From the NCBI GenBank assembly GCA_018827375.1, contig JAHJYW010000045.1, positions 248,001-312,000 of the forward strand: 64,000 nucleotides of DNA, read 5' to 3'. The translations under genes and the position numbers were made by a program. The stretch is from Alphaproteobacteria bacterium (lineage in GTDB: Bacteria; Pseudomonadota; Alphaproteobacteria; Caulobacterales; Hyphomonadaceae). Below are positions 1 through 9,716 of this stretch, in pieces. The notes under the pieces are model-generated. The model was not told the DNA's origin and made no database searches. It saw only the letters and a list, made by a program, of their open reading frames with translations. Numbering within the stretch: position 1 is the stretch's first letter; every line of letters starts with the position of its first letter.

Positions 1-968
1 TGGCGGCGGCTGAACAGCTGCGCCGCAAGGGCTATCAGGTGACAGTCTATGATGCCTATGACCGCGGCGGCGGCCTGCTTGTTTACGGAATTCCCGGCTT
101 CAAACTGGAAAAGCCGGTTGTGGCGCGCCGCATAAAGCATCTGGAAGACAGCGGCATCGCCTTCAAGTTCAACACGCGTGTCGGCACGGACGTGACGCTG
201 CAGGAATTGCGCAAGACGCATGACACGATCCTGATCGCGACGGGTGTATACCAGGCCAAGGATCTCAAGTGCCCGGGCGTTGGTGCCAGCGGTGTGTTTG
301 CAGCGCTCGATTACCTGACCGCATCCAATCGCAAGAGTTTTGGCGATGCCGTTGCGGAATTTGACGACGGTACGCTGAACGCAGACGGAAAGCGCGTCGT
401 GGTAATCGGCGGTGGCGACACGGCAATGGACTGCGTGCGTACGGCCGTCCGCCAGGGCGCGAAGTCCGTCACCTGTCTCTATCGGCGTGACCGGGCCAAC
501 ATGCCCGGCAGCCAGCGCGAAGTGGCGAATGCGGAAGAAGAAGGCGTCGTCTTCGAGTGGCTCGCTTCGCCGGAAGCCGTGCTCGACACGAAGGCTGGCA
601 AGGTTAAAGCCGTGCGCGCGGCGAAGATGAAGCTTGGTGAGCCGGACGCGTCTGGTCGCCAGAGTCCCGTCAAGACAGGTGAGACCATGGACGTGAAAGC
701 GGACATGGTGATCAAGGCGCTAGGCTTTGACCCTGAAGACCTGCCTGTCCTGTTTGGCGAGCCGGCACTGACCGTCAATCGCTGGGGCGCTGTGCGCGTG
801 GACTATGCGACAATGGAAACGAGCCTGTCGGGCGTCTATGCGGCAGGCGACATTGTTCGCGGTGCCTCGCTCGTGGTGTGGGCCATCAAGGACGGGCGCG
901 ATGCGGCCGAGGCAATGCACAAGGCAATGAAGATGGCCGAGAAGGCCGCAAAAGTGGCGGCGGAGTAA
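1..968 (+). CDS. gltD: Glutamate synthase small subunit, 5'-truncated by window edge
   Basis: This is the NADPH-oxidising, FAD-containing beta subunit of glutamate synthase, which passes electrons through Fe-S centres to GltB for conversion of 2-oxoglutarate plus glutamine to two glutamates. The open frame runs from base 3 to a TAA at 966-968, giving 321 visible residues; the family is about 480 residues, so roughly 155 N-terminal residues, including the Fe-S cysteines, lie outside. Visible motifs are the first-nucleotide fold continuation (YDRGGGLLVYGIPGFKL), the second Rossmann motif VVVIGGGDTAMDC and the FAD-binding GVYAAGDIVRGASLVVWAI near the C-terminus. The stop is 6 nt before gltB, so the two are almost certainly co-transcribed. 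The internal GTG at 39 is not the real start because the conserved frame continues upstream of it. Confidence 0.96.
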   Translation, partial: AAAEQLRRKGYQVTVYDAYDRGGGLLVYGIPGFKLEKPVVARRIKHLEDSGIAFKFNTRVGTDVTLQELRKTHDTILIATGVYQAKDLKCPGVGASGVFAALDYLTASNRKSFGDAVAEFDDGTLNADGKRVVVIGGGDTAMDCVRTAVRQGAKSVTCLYRRDRANMPGSQREVANAEEEGVVFEWLASPEAVLDTKAGKVKAVRAAKMKLGEPDASGRQSPVKTGETMDVKADMVIKALGFDPEDLPVLFGEPALTVNRWGAVRVDYATMETSLSGVYAAGDIVRGASLVVWAIKDGRDAAEAMHKAMKMAEKAAKVAAE

Positions 969-974
969 GACAAC

Positions 975-3900
975 ATGTCAGATTATGTGAAACAGTATGA
1001 AGCGAACCGCCAGAAACTGATCGACGGCCATGCCTATGATCCTGCGGACGAGCACGATGCATGCGGCGTTGGTCTTGTCGCGGCGCTTGACGGCAAGCCG
1101 CGGCGCGAGATCGTCGAAATGGGCATCATGGCGCTCAAGAATGTCTGGCACAGGGGCGCTGTCGATGCTGACGGCAAGACCGGCGATGGCGCGGGTATCC
1201 GTGTGGCTGTGCCGCAGGACTTTTTCCGTGAGCATGTGACGCGCACAGGTCATACGCCAACGGATGATCCGATCTGCGTTGGACAGATATTCCTGCCACG
1301 TACGGATTTTGCAGCGCAGGAAGCCGCCCGTACGATCGTTGAAACTGAAGTGCTGCATTTCGGATTCTATATCTATGGCTGGCGCCAGCCTCCCGTTGAT
1401 GTGTCCGTCATCGGCCAGAAGGCAAAGGATACACGCCCTGCCATCGAGCAAATCATGTTTCGTGATGCGCTGGGCCGCACGCCGGAAGACCTGGAACGCG
1501 CCCTCTATATCTGCCGTCGACGCATTGAACGCCGCGCCCGTGAAATGGCGATCCCGGGTTTCTATGTCTGCTCGCTGAGCCACGCGTCCCTGATCTACAA
1601 GGGCATGTTCCTCGCGCAGGACATCGACAATTTCTATCTCGACCTGCGTGATCCGCGCTTCATCTCGAACTTTGCAATCTACCACCAGCGCTATTCGACC
1701 AACACGTTCCCGCAATGGTCGCTTGCCCAGCCGTTCCGCATGATTGCGCACAATGGCGAGATCAACACCCTGCGCGGCAACAAGAACTGGATGAAGAGCC
1801 ACGAGATCCGCATGGTATCCGAAGCCTTCGGCGAACATGTCGATGATGTGAAACCGGTTATCCCGGATGGCTCGTCGGATTCCGGCGCGCTTGATTCCGT
1901 GTTTGAGCTGCTCTGCAAATCAGGTCGCCCTGCGCCTATGGCGAAGGCGATGTTGATTCCGGAAGCCTGGTCGAAGCGCGATTCCGTGATGCCCACGGCG
2001 CACCGCGCGCTGTATGACTATTGCAACTCCGTGATGGAGCCATGGGACGGGCCGGCAGGTATCGCAGCCTATGATGGCCGCTGGGCCATTGCGGGTCTCG
2101 ACCGGAACGGTTTGCGACCGCTGCGTTACGCCCTGACGACGGACGGCATTCTTGCAGTCGGCTCGGAAACCGGCATGTGCCCGCTGGGCGACCATGAAGT
2201 TTCGCGCCGGGGATCAATTCCGGCTGGCGGGATGATCGCGGCTGACCTCAAGACGGGCAAGTTCTATGAGCATCGTGAGCTGATCGACTTCCTTGCGGCA
2301 CAAAATCCGTATGAGGAATGGTTGTCCAGTGTGACGGAGCTTGAGCCTGAAATTGGCCCCGGCCCAGAGCCTAAACTGTATAACAAGGAAGAGTTGCTGC
2401 GTCGGCAGACGGCGGCGGGCTATTCGCTCGAGACGCTTGAGCTCATTCTCTCTCCAATGGTTGAATCCGCGAAAGAAGCGCTTGGTTCGATGGGCGATGA
2501 TACGGCGCCTGCGGTCCTGTCATTTTCCTACCGGCCGATGAGCCATTTCTTCCGCCAGAACTTCAGTCAGGTGACAAATCCGCCTGTCGACCCGTTGCGC
2601 GAAGCGCGGGTCATGAGTCTCAAGACACGCTTCAAGAACCTCGGCAACGTGCTGGATACGGATAAATCGCAGCAGGAGGTCTTCGTTCTTGAAAGCCCGG
2701 TTCTGACGACGGGCATGTATGAGCGCCTGATCGATAGGCTCGGCGTCGGCATGGCTGAAATCGACTGTACGTTCGACGAAGCTGACGCGGCCTCTGATGG
2801 CCTGACGCTGAAGGACGCGCTTAGCCGCATCCGCCGTGAGGCCGAAGAGGCCGTACGTGAGGGCCGTGAGCATATCGTCCTTACGGACCAGTACCAGTCG
2901 GCCAGTAAGATCGCGATCCCGATGATCCTTGCGACGGGAGCTGTGCATTCGCATCTTGTCGCGCAGGGCCTGCGGACCTTCTGCTCGATCACTGTGCGTT
3001 CTGCAGAATGTCTGGATACGCATTACTTTGCTGTGCTCGTCGGGGTGGGGGCAACCTGCGTGAACGCCTATCTTGCCCAGGACGTGATTGCGGATCGCCA
3101 TGCGCGCGGCCTGTTTGATGATCGTCCGCTCAATGAGTGCGTCAAGAACTACAAGGAGGCCGTTGAGGCCGGTTTGCTCAAGATCATCTCCAAGATGGGC
3201 ATCTCGGTGATTTCCTCTTATCGCGGCGGTTACAATTTCGAAGCGCTTGGCCTGTCACGTGCCCTTGTGGCCGACTACTTCCCGGGCATGAACAGCCGTA
3301 TCTCTGGTCTTGGCCTTGCCGGCCTTGAAGAGAATGCGCTCAAGCGCCACGAGGCAGCTTTCGACGAGGATGTGGTGTCGCTTCCCGTTGGCGGTTTCTA
3401 TCGTCTTCGGGCGAATGAAGAGCCACATGCGATGGACGGCAACCTGATCCACACGCTTCAGGCAGCGTGTAATCGCGGCGACTATTCGATCTACCGCAAA
3501 TATGTCGAAGCGGTACATGCCCGCGATCCGATCCAGTTGCGCGACCTGCTCGACTTCAAGGCGGCCGGCGAAGCCATTCCGCTGTCGCAGGTCCAGTCGA
3601 TCAACGAGATCCGCAAGCGCTTTGTCACGCCGGGCATGTCGCTCGGCGCGCTCAGCCCTGAAGCTCACGGTACGCTGAACGTTGCGATGAACCGGATCGG
3701 CGCCAAGTCAGTCTCCGGCGAGGGCGGTGAGGACCGTGCCCGCTATCGACCGCTGCCGAACGGCGACAACATGAACTCTGCGGTCAAGCAGATTGCATCG
3801 GGGCGTTTCGGCGTCACGGCGGAATACCTGAACCAGTGCCGCGAGATCGAGATCAAGATTGCGCAGGGCGCCAAGCCCGGCGAGGGCGGACAGTTACCCG

Positions 3901-5516
3901 GTTTCAAGGTCACGGAATTCATCGCCAAGCTGCGCCATGCGACGCCGGGCGTGATGCTGATCTCGCCGCCGCCGCACCATGACATCTATTCGATCGAAGA
4001 CCTGGCGCAGCTGATCTATGACCTCAAGCAGATCAACCCGGAATGCCGGGTTTGCGTGAAGCTGGTGGCCCAGTCTGGTGTCGGTACGGTCGCGGCAGGC
4101 GTGGCCAAGGCGAAGGCTGACATCATCCTGATCGCCGGCGGTGTCGGTGGCACGGGCGCCAGCCCGCAGACCTCGATCAAATATGCCGGCTTGCCCTGGG
4201 AACTTGGCCTTGCTGAAGCGCACCAGATCCTGTCGCTCAACAATCTGCGCGACAAGGTGACCCTGCGCACAGATGGGGGCCTTCGGACGGGGCGTGACAT
4301 TGTGATCGCCGCCATGCTCGGTGCCGAGGAATATGGTATCGGTACGGCCAGCCTGATTGCCATGGGTTGCATCATGGTTCGCCAGTGTCACTCGAACACC
4401 TGCCCGGTGGGCGTTTGTGTTCAGGATGAAGCGCTTCGGGCACACTTCACCGGCTCCCCGGAAAAGGTCGTGAACCTGATGAGCTTCATTGCTGAGGACG
4501 TGCGTGAAGTGCTCGCATCGCTTGGCCTGAAGTCCCTCGACGAGGCGATTGGCCGGACGGACCTGCTTGTGCAGGTCAGCCGCGGCGCGGCGCATCTTGA
4601 TGACTTGGATCTCAACCCGCTACTTGTGCAGGTCGATACCGATCATCCGGTCGTCTACCAGCCAACCCGGCGCGAGGAAGTGCCGGATTCGCTCGATGTC
4701 CAGATCCTGCGCGACGCGGAGCCTTTCTTCGAGCGCGGCGAGAAGATGCAGCTTGAATACAATGTTCAGAACACGATGCGGGCTATCGGCGCGCGGTCGA
4801 GTTCGGCGATCACACGCAAGTTTGGTATGAGCGCGCTGCCGGAAGGGCGCCTGCATATCCGGCTTGAAGGATCGGCCGGCCAGTCGCTTGGCGCCTTCGC
4901 TGTTCAGGGCCTTCTGCTGGAAGTCATCGGCGATTCCAATGACTATGTCGGCAAGGGCCTTTCGGGGGCGACGATTGTTGTCGCGCCGAAACCGCGTGAG
5001 CGGCGCTCGGCTTCAGGCGATGCGATTGTCGGCAATACCTGCCTTTATGGCGCGACGGCGGGCAAACTCTTCGCGGCCGGCACGGCAGGCGTGCGGTTTG
5101 CCGTACGTAACTCGGGCGCCAAAACGGTGATTGAAGGCTGCGGTGCGAACGGTTGTGAATACATGACAGGTGGCCGTGCCGTGATCCTCGGGCCTGTGGG
5201 CGACAATTTCGGTGCCGGGATGACTGGCGGCTCGGCCTTCATCTGGGATCCGGAAAGCCGGTTCGAGCGCGTGGCGAACCCGGACTCCATCGACTGGTAT
5301 CCGCTCGCTGATATGCCGACCGAACATATCGAGCAATGCCATGCGCTGATCCAGGAACATGCCGACCGGACGGGCTCTGTGCGGGCCATTGAGATCCTGT
5401 CGGAATGGGAAGCGTCGCTGAGCCAGATCCTGATGATCGTGCCGAAGGAGATCGCGCATCTCCTGTTGCCGAAGGACAAGCCCAAGGCAAAGAAGAAAGT
5501 GCCTGAAAAGGCGTGA
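975..5516 (+). CDS. gltB: Glutamate synthase large subunit (GOGAT alpha)
   Basis: This 1513-aa protein is the large subunit of NADPH glutamate synthase, which assimilates ammonia together with glutamine synthetase. The N-terminal class II glutaminase starts with Cys30 in HDACGVGL, implying removal of a 29-residue propeptide. Then come a central domain, the FMN-binding synthase domain (about 820-1200) and a C-terminal beta-helix domain (about 1260-1450). Cys1132, Cys1138 and Cys1143 in GCIMVRQCHSNTCPVG are placed to bind the 3Fe-4S cluster. The length is normal for the family. The protein ends in a short Lys/Pro-rich tail (KDKPKAKKKVPEKA), which looks dispensable. It follows gltD by 6 nt, the reverse of the gltB-gltD order seen in many bacteria. 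Confidence 0.98.
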   Translation: MSDYVKQYEANRQKLIDGHAYDPADEHDACGVGLVAALDGKPRREIVEMGIMALKNVWHRGAVDADGKTGDGAGIRVAVPQDFFREHVTRTGHTPTDDPICVGQIFLPRTDFAAQEAARTIVETEVLHFGFYIYGWRQPPVDVSVIGQKAKDTRPAIEQIMFRDALGRTPEDLERALYICRRRIERRAREMAIPGFYVCSLSHASLIYKGMFLAQDIDNFYLDLRDPRFISNFAIYHQRYSTNTFPQWSLAQPFRMIAHNGEINTLRGNKNWMKSHEIRMVSEAFGEHVDDVKPVIPDGSSDSGALDSVFELLCKSGRPAPMAKAMLIPEAWSKRDSVMPTAHRALYDYCNSVMEPWDGPAGIAAYDGRWAIAGLDRNGLRPLRYALTTDGILAVGSETGMCPLGDHEVSRRGSIPAGGMIAADLKTGKFYEHRELIDFLAAQNPYEEWLSSVTELEPEIGPGPEPKLYNKEELLRRQTAAGYSLETLELILSPMVESAKEALGSMGDDTAPAVLSFSYRPMSHFFRQNFSQVTNPPVDPLREARVMSLKTRFKNLGNVLDTDKSQQEVFVLESPVLTTGMYERLIDRLGVGMAEIDCTFDEADAASDGLTLKDALSRIRREAEEAVREGREHIVLTDQYQSASKIAIPMILATGAVHSHLVAQGLRTFCSITVRSAECLDTHYFAVLVGVGATCVNAYLAQDVIADRHARGLFDDRPLNECVKNYKEAVEAGLLKIISKMGISVISSYRGGYNFEALGLSRALVADYFPGMNSRISGLGLAGLEENALKRHEAAFDEDVVSLPVGGFYRLRANEEPHAMDGNLIHTLQAACNRGDYSIYRKYVEAVHARDPIQLRDLLDFKAAGEAIPLSQVQSINEIRKRFVTPGMSLGALSPEAHGTLNVAMNRIGAKSVSGEGGEDRARYRPLPNGDNMNSAVKQIASGRFGVTAEYLNQCREIEIKIAQGAKPGEGGQLPGFKVTEFIAKLRHATPGVMLISPPPHHDIYSIEDLAQLIYDLKQINPECRVCVKLVAQSGVGTVAAGVAKAKADIILIAGGVGGTGASPQTSIKYAGLPWELGLAEAHQILSLNNLRDKVTLRTDGGLRTGRDIVIAAMLGAEEYGIGTASLIAMGCIMVRQCHSNTCPVGVCVQDEALRAHFTGSPEKVVNLMSFIAEDVREVLASLGLKSLDEAIGRTDLLVQVSRGAAHLDDLDLNPLLVQVDTDHPVVYQPTRREEVPDSLDVQILRDAEPFFERGEKMQLEYNVQNTMRAIGARSSSAITRKFGMSALPEGRLHIRLEGSAGQSLGAFAVQGLLLEVIGDSNDYVGKGLSGATIVVAPKPRERRSASGDAIVGNTCLYGATAGKLFAAGTAGVRFAVRNSGAKTVIEGCGANGCEYMTGGRAVILGPVGDNFGAGMTGGSAFIWDPESRFERVANPDSIDWYPLADMPTEHIEQCHALIQEHADRTGSVRAIEILSEWEASLSQILMIVPKEIAHLLLPKDKPKAKKKVPEKA

Positions 5517-5529
5517 TCCGAGATCGACG

Positions 5530-5565
5530 GGGCCTCGTCCTGCGCCATTGCTCAGGGTGAGGCCC
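5530..5565. terminator. Possible gltB terminator hairpin
   Basis: GGGCCTC (5530-5536) pairs with GAGGCCC (5559-5565) over a 22-nt loop, between the convergent stops of gltB and the DUF4349 gene. The following sequence is only mildly T-rich, so a factor-independent terminator is plausible but weak. Confidence 0.35.
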
Positions 5566-5576
5566 GGTCTGTTTGT

Positions 5577-6467
5577 TCAGGATTTTTTGCGGCGGATGCG
5601 CGGCCAGATCATTTTCAGCCAGAGCCACAGGAACACGCCGAGCAGGATCAGCCATGGCAGGCCCACGGCAAAGGCCGTGATGACGGCGGCGAGCGCGCTC
5701 GAAAGGTTGTAGAAGAACCCGCCAAAGGCATCGCCGAGCGGGCTCAGCGCACTGCTGGAAACGGGATTGCGCTTGGTCTCGTAGCTGACTGCGAGCTGGC
5801 TCATGTTCACGCGCTGCATCAAAGCTTTCATCGAGGATTTGAGCGAGTCGATCTCGCCATTGACGCGGGCGAGTTCCCGCTCGGTATCGAGCAGTTCGCC
5901 AAGATCGCCGGGCCGGTTTTCGAGCAGGTCCTCGATGCGCTTCTGCAGGGCTTCCTGGGCATGAAGGCGGGCATTGGTGTCGATGATCGTGACGGTCAGG
6001 TCTTCGGCCGTGGTCTGGCGGGTTGTGATTTCGCCCTTGGCCGCGTCGGCTTCGGCCTCGACGCCATTCAGGAAGGTCTCGATCCAGTCCGGTGTGGCGC
6101 GCAGGTTCAGGGAGCCGGAAGCTTCATCTTCCGACCAGGCGTTCAGGTAAGAGTTGGTCACGATGCATTTATCGGTACCGGCTGCGTTGCAGGCGGCAAT
6201 ATGCCCCTGCATGACAGGTTCGATCGTGTCGACCGGCAGGCGCAGGCCGAGCGAGTGCGAATAGGCAATATATTGCTGAACAGCGGCATCGACGGCGCCA
6301 CCGCCGGAAGCCGCGTCCTCCATGGGCGCGGATTCATAGGCTTGCTCGCTCATCATGGCCATTGGAGCGGGCGGCGGCGACATCGCGTTGCGATCGGCGC
6401 TTCCCTGACCACCGCAAGCGGCGAGCGCAATGGCTGCAATGGCCAGCAGGCTTGTATGTGTCTTCAT
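5577..6467 (-). CDS. DUF4349 domain lipoprotein
   Basis: This 296-aa predicted lipoprotein has signal peptide residues 1-17 with the lipobox LAAC (Cys18). A low-complexity linker rich in Pro, Met and Ala follows, and then the DUF4349 region (about 80-285). That region holds a helical, coiled-coil-prone stretch (LLENRPGDLGELLDTEREL and onward) and ends in a hydrophobic segment at about 250-285 capped by RIRRKKS. DUF4349 proteins are widespread envelope proteins whose biochemical role is not settled. Having both a lipobox and a C-terminal membrane helix suggests the helical part lies between two membrane attachments (inference). The ATG has a good upstream GGAGGG. It is divergent from the SulP gene and convergent with gltB. 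Confidence 0.85.
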   Translation of the reverse strand: MKTHTSLLAIAAIALAACGGQGSADRNAMSPPPAPMAMMSEQAYESAPMEDAASGGGAVDAAVQQYIAYSHSLGLRLPVDTIEPVMQGHIAACNAAGTDKCIVTNSYLNAWSEDEASGSLNLRATPDWIETFLNGVEAEADAAKGEITTRQTTAEDLTVTIIDTNARLHAQEALQKRIEDLLENRPGDLGELLDTERELARVNGEIDSLKSSMKALMQRVNMSQLAVSYETKRNPVSSSALSPLGDAFGGFFYNLSSALAAVITAFAVGLPWLILLGVFLWLWLKMIWPRIRRKKS

Positions 6468-6630
6468 TGTGTTTGTCCCTCCACAGATCGGTCACAGCCA
6501 TCATGAAACCCGAATAAAGGCAATATGAGGCTCCAATTGTGCACGCCTTCAGGCGGGTGAGACACCAGCGCGTGATACGGATGCGTTGGAATATGATAAC
6601 GCGGTTCATGAACCTGATTTCCTGCAGTCC

Positions 6631-7893
6631 ATGAAACCGAAAATCCTTACCACACTGAAGACCTATTCATGGCCGCTCTTCTGGGCGGACTTGATGGCGG
6701 GTTTCACCGTGGCGATGGTTGCCCTGCCGCTCAGCCTTGCGATTGCCATCGCTTCGGGCGCTGACCCCGCCAAGGGGATCGTGACGGCAATTGTCGGTGG
6801 GTTCATGATCTCGCTGCTGGGTGGCAGCCGCGTCCAGATTGGCGGCCCGACGGGCGCTTTCATTGTCGTCGTGTTTGGTGTGATCGCTCAGCACGGCTAT
6901 GACGGGCTGGTGATTGCGACCTTCATGGCGGGTGTGATTCTGGTTATGGCGGGCCTGCTGAAAGTCGGCAACCTGATCAGCTATGTGCCTGAAGCGGTCG
7001 TCAATGGCTTCACCATTGGTATCGCCGTGATCATTGCGACAAGCCAGGTGAAGGATTTGCTGGGCCTGTCGATGGAGGCCCTGCCGGCCGACTTCCTCGA
7101 AAAGGTGCCGGCCCTCTGGGAGGCACGGGGAACACTGGGGCTTGCGGCGCTCGGCATCGGCCTTGGGACAATGGTGCTGATTGTCGGATTACGGCGTCTG
7201 GCCCCGAAGGCGCCGGGCCTGATCGTTGCGGTGGGAATCACATCGGCGGTGGCGGCCCTGATGCTGTTGCCCGTCGACACGATCCAGTCGCGGTTTGGCG
7301 ACCTGCCACGCTACCTGCCATTGCCATCGGTGCCGGACTTTTCGCTGGACCGCATCCTGGAGTTGCTGCCGTCCGCGTTTGTGATTGCGTTTCTTGCCGG
7401 TGTTGAATCGCTGCTATCGGCCATGGTGGCTGACCGGATGAGCGGCGGCCATCACCGCCCCAATGCTGAAGTGCTGGCGCAGGGCTTTGCGAATATTGGC
7501 TCGTCGCTGTTTGGTGGGCTTCCGGCGACCGGTGCAATCGCGCGCACCGCAACAAATGTAAACGCTGGCGGCCGGACGCCCGTTGCCGGATTGGTGCATG
7601 CGGCAACGATCCTCATTGCCATGATGGTGGCCGCGCCGCTTGCCGGATATCTCGCGATGCCGGCGCTTGCGGGGCTTCTGATCCTGACGGCCTGGAACAT
7701 GAGCGAGCCGCACAAGTGGAAGTCATATCTCAATGCGCCGATGGCTGACCGGCTCTTGCTCCTGCTGACGCTGGTTCTGACGGTCGTCACCGACCTGACA
7801 ATCGCCATTGGCGTGGGTGTCTCAGTCGGACTGGCTCTGCGATTGAGGCGTCGGAACGAGCCACCTGACGACTGGGATACGCCTGCGCGCTAG
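6631..7893 (+). CDS. SulP-family anion transporter lacking STAS domain
   Basis: This is a polytopic inner-membrane transporter of the SulP (SLC26) family, 420 aa from the ATG at 6631. Family members move sulfate, bicarbonate or other anions, and the substrate cannot be read from sequence. The N-terminal signature is present (DLMAGFTVAMVALPLSLA) followed by GPTGAFIVVV and about ten more hydrophobic segments. The protein stops at RLRRRNEPPDDWDTPAR with no C-terminal STAS domain, so it is a short SulP. A TTG at 6586 in the same frame would add 15 residues; I prefer the ATG because it sits just before the conserved amphipathic start, although neither has a convincing ribosome-binding site. Its TAG shares bases with the stop of the convergent carboxylase gene. 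Confidence 0.9.
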   Translation: MKPKILTTLKTYSWPLFWADLMAGFTVAMVALPLSLAIAIASGADPAKGIVTAIVGGFMISLLGGSRVQIGGPTGAFIVVVFGVIAQHGYDGLVIATFMAGVILVMAGLLKVGNLISYVPEAVVNGFTIGIAVIIATSQVKDLLGLSMEALPADFLEKVPALWEARGTLGLAALGIGLGTMVLIVGLRRLAPKAPGLIVAVGITSAVAALMLLPVDTIQSRFGDLPRYLPLPSVPDFSLDRILELLPSAFVIAFLAGVESLLSAMVADRMSGGHHRPNAEVLAQGFANIGSSLFGGLPATGAIARTATNVNAGGRTPVAGLVHAATILIAMMVAAPLAGYLAMPALAGLLILTAWNMSEPHKWKSYLNAPMADRLLLLLTLVLTVVTDLTIAIGVGVSVGLALRLRRRNEPPDDWDTPAR

Positions 7894-9437
7894 GGCCGGT
7901 AGCCGTGCCTGTACTCACCGGGTTCCATGATGCGGGTCGCGTGGTGGATGAAGTCGACGAGGAGGGGGCGTGTATCGCGCGGGTCGATGATCTCCTCGGC
8001 GAGGAAGCTTTCTGCCGTGCGGAAGGGCGAGCGGATCGCGTCGAACTTCTTGTAGAGCGCGGCTTTCAGGTCTTCGGGGTTCTCGGCTTCGGCGAGTTCC
8101 TTGCGGAAGGCGGCCTCGATGCCGCCCGCCATGGGCAGGCTGCCCCAGTCGCCACTTGGCCAGCAATAGCGCCACTTGGTCTTCGACTGGTTCATCATGG
8201 CAGAGCCTGCAAGCCCATAGGCCTTGCGGATCACGACCGAACAGACAGGCACGCTGGCCTGATAAATGGCCGTCATGGCACGCACACCGGCGCGGGTAAC
8301 GCCCGCCGTCTCGGCCTTCACGCCGACGGCAAATCCGGGGCAGTCGACGAAGTGAATGACCGGCAGGTGGAACATGGAGCAGAGGTCCATGTGGCGGGTG
8401 ACCTTATCGCAGACATCGGCCGTCCACGCGCCATCAAGGAAGAAGGGGTCGCCGGCGAGAATGCCGACGGCGTGGCCATCAATGCGGGCAAGACCGCAGA
8501 CCATGCCGCGCCCCCAGTCATGGCCGATCTCGAAGAAGCTGTGACGGTCGACCGTGGCTTCGATGATCTTGCGGGGCTTGTATGGTGTCTTGCCGTCGGT
8601 CGGGACAATCGAAAGGAGAAACTCTTCCTTGCGTTTGGGGTCGTCGCGCGGGGGTGTGCGCTCAGGAAGGTCGTGCACGGAAGGCGGGAGGTAGGACAGG
8701 AAGCGACGGGCAGCCTCGAAGGCGTCAGCCTCTGTGTCGACCACGTTATCGACGGTGCCGTTCTGGCCCTGGATTTTCCAGCCGCCGAGTTCTTCCTTGG
8801 TGACGTTTTCGCCGAGGGCGATGGCAACGGGCGGACCGGCGACGAAGACCTGCGAGAGTTCCTTCACCATGACCGAGAAATGGCTGGCTGCGACGCGGCC
8901 TGCGCCCATGCCGGCGCAGGGACCGAGGGCGAGCGAGACGAAGGGCACCTGCGTCATGCCATGGACGATCTCGTTCCAGCCGGGCGTTTCGGGAATATAG
9001 GTGCGCGGATCCTTTTCGAGACTCTTGACCGAGCCGCCGCCGCCTGTGCCGTCGATCATCTGCACCAGCGGCATCCGGTATTCGGTCGCCATCTTGATGG
9101 ACTGGACCATTTTCTGCCAGATTGCGGCGTCCGAGGCGCCGCCCCGCACGGTGAAGTCATCGGCGAGGATGACGGCGGGATTGCCATTGAGCGTCGCGCG
9201 TCCGGTGACGGATGTGGAGGGCGTGAAGGCTTCCAGTTCGTCGTCCGGACCATAGGTGGCCTTGCCGGCGATCTTGCCGACTTCATGGAAGCTGCCTGGG
9301 TCGACGAGGAAGGCGACGCGCTCGCGCACTGTCAGCTTGCCGCGCCCACGCTGGCGTTCGACCGGCTCTTCGCCGCCCATCTTTTCCGACAGGCGTTCGC
9401 GCCGACGGAGTTCCTCAATCGATTTTTCCCAACTCAT
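7890..9437 (-). CDS. Acyl-CoA carboxylase, carboxyltransferase (beta) subunit
   Basis: This 515-aa carboxyltransferase subunit is of the biotin-dependent acyl-CoA carboxylase family (propionyl-, methylcrotonyl-, geranyl- or acetyl-CoA type). It transfers the carboxyl group from carboxybiotin to an acyl-CoA. The N-terminal crotonase-fold half shows RGRGKLTVRERVAFLVDPGSF and the glycine-rich GPCAGMGAGR. The C-terminal half shows ILAGDPFFLDGAW, HFVDCPGFAVG and RKAYGLAGSAMM. No biotin carboxylase or carrier subunit is nearby, so the partner must be encoded elsewhere. It differs from classical PccB at its N-terminus, so I do not assign the substrate. Its TAG and that of the convergent SulP gene overlap in CTAG at 7890-7893. 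Confidence 0.92.
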   Translation of the reverse strand: MSWEKSIEELRRRERLSEKMGGEEPVERQRGRGKLTVRERVAFLVDPGSFHEVGKIAGKATYGPDDELEAFTPSTSVTGRATLNGNPAVILADDFTVRGGASDAAIWQKMVQSIKMATEYRMPLVQMIDGTGGGGSVKSLEKDPRTYIPETPGWNEIVHGMTQVPFVSLALGPCAGMGAGRVAASHFSVMVKELSQVFVAGPPVAIALGENVTKEELGGWKIQGQNGTVDNVVDTEADAFEAARRFLSYLPPSVHDLPERTPPRDDPKRKEEFLLSIVPTDGKTPYKPRKIIEATVDRHSFFEIGHDWGRGMVCGLARIDGHAVGILAGDPFFLDGAWTADVCDKVTRHMDLCSMFHLPVIHFVDCPGFAVGVKAETAGVTRAGVRAMTAIYQASVPVCSVVIRKAYGLAGSAMMNQSKTKWRYCWPSGDWGSLPMAGGIEAAFRKELAEAENPEDLKAALYKKFDAIRSPFRTAESFLAEEIIDPRDTRPLLVDFIHHATRIMEPGEYRHGYRP

Positions 9438-9716
9438 GCCTTCATCAATCGGCGGTGAGGGGGGGATTGGTCAAGCCATTCCGGAGTCGCGGATGAATTG
9501 CCGCTGGGGCAGGAAGATTCCGGATTCATAAGCAAACTGTCCTGCTGGTTGCCGTTAGTTTGATCAGGCAGGCAGCCTGGCTGCGAGGCATTAAACCAGG
9601 CCGCAAGCTTGAGGGAACAGGGGCTGAACAATTGCGCCGCGCTTCAATCTTTACTTGCGTTCCCCTATGTCCCTCTGCTTTATCCCTTACAAGACCCATT
9701 CCAAGGAGGACCCGTT

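Noticed and set aside
978-1838. Minus-strand frame of 286 codons opposite gltB
   Set aside because: Antisense to the conserved glutaminase domain and without recognisable motifs.
7905-9458. Plus-strand open frame of 517 codons opposite the carboxylase gene
   Set aside because: It is a codon-bias shadow: it lies antisense to a clearly conserved protein, has no family resemblance, and no ribosome-binding site.
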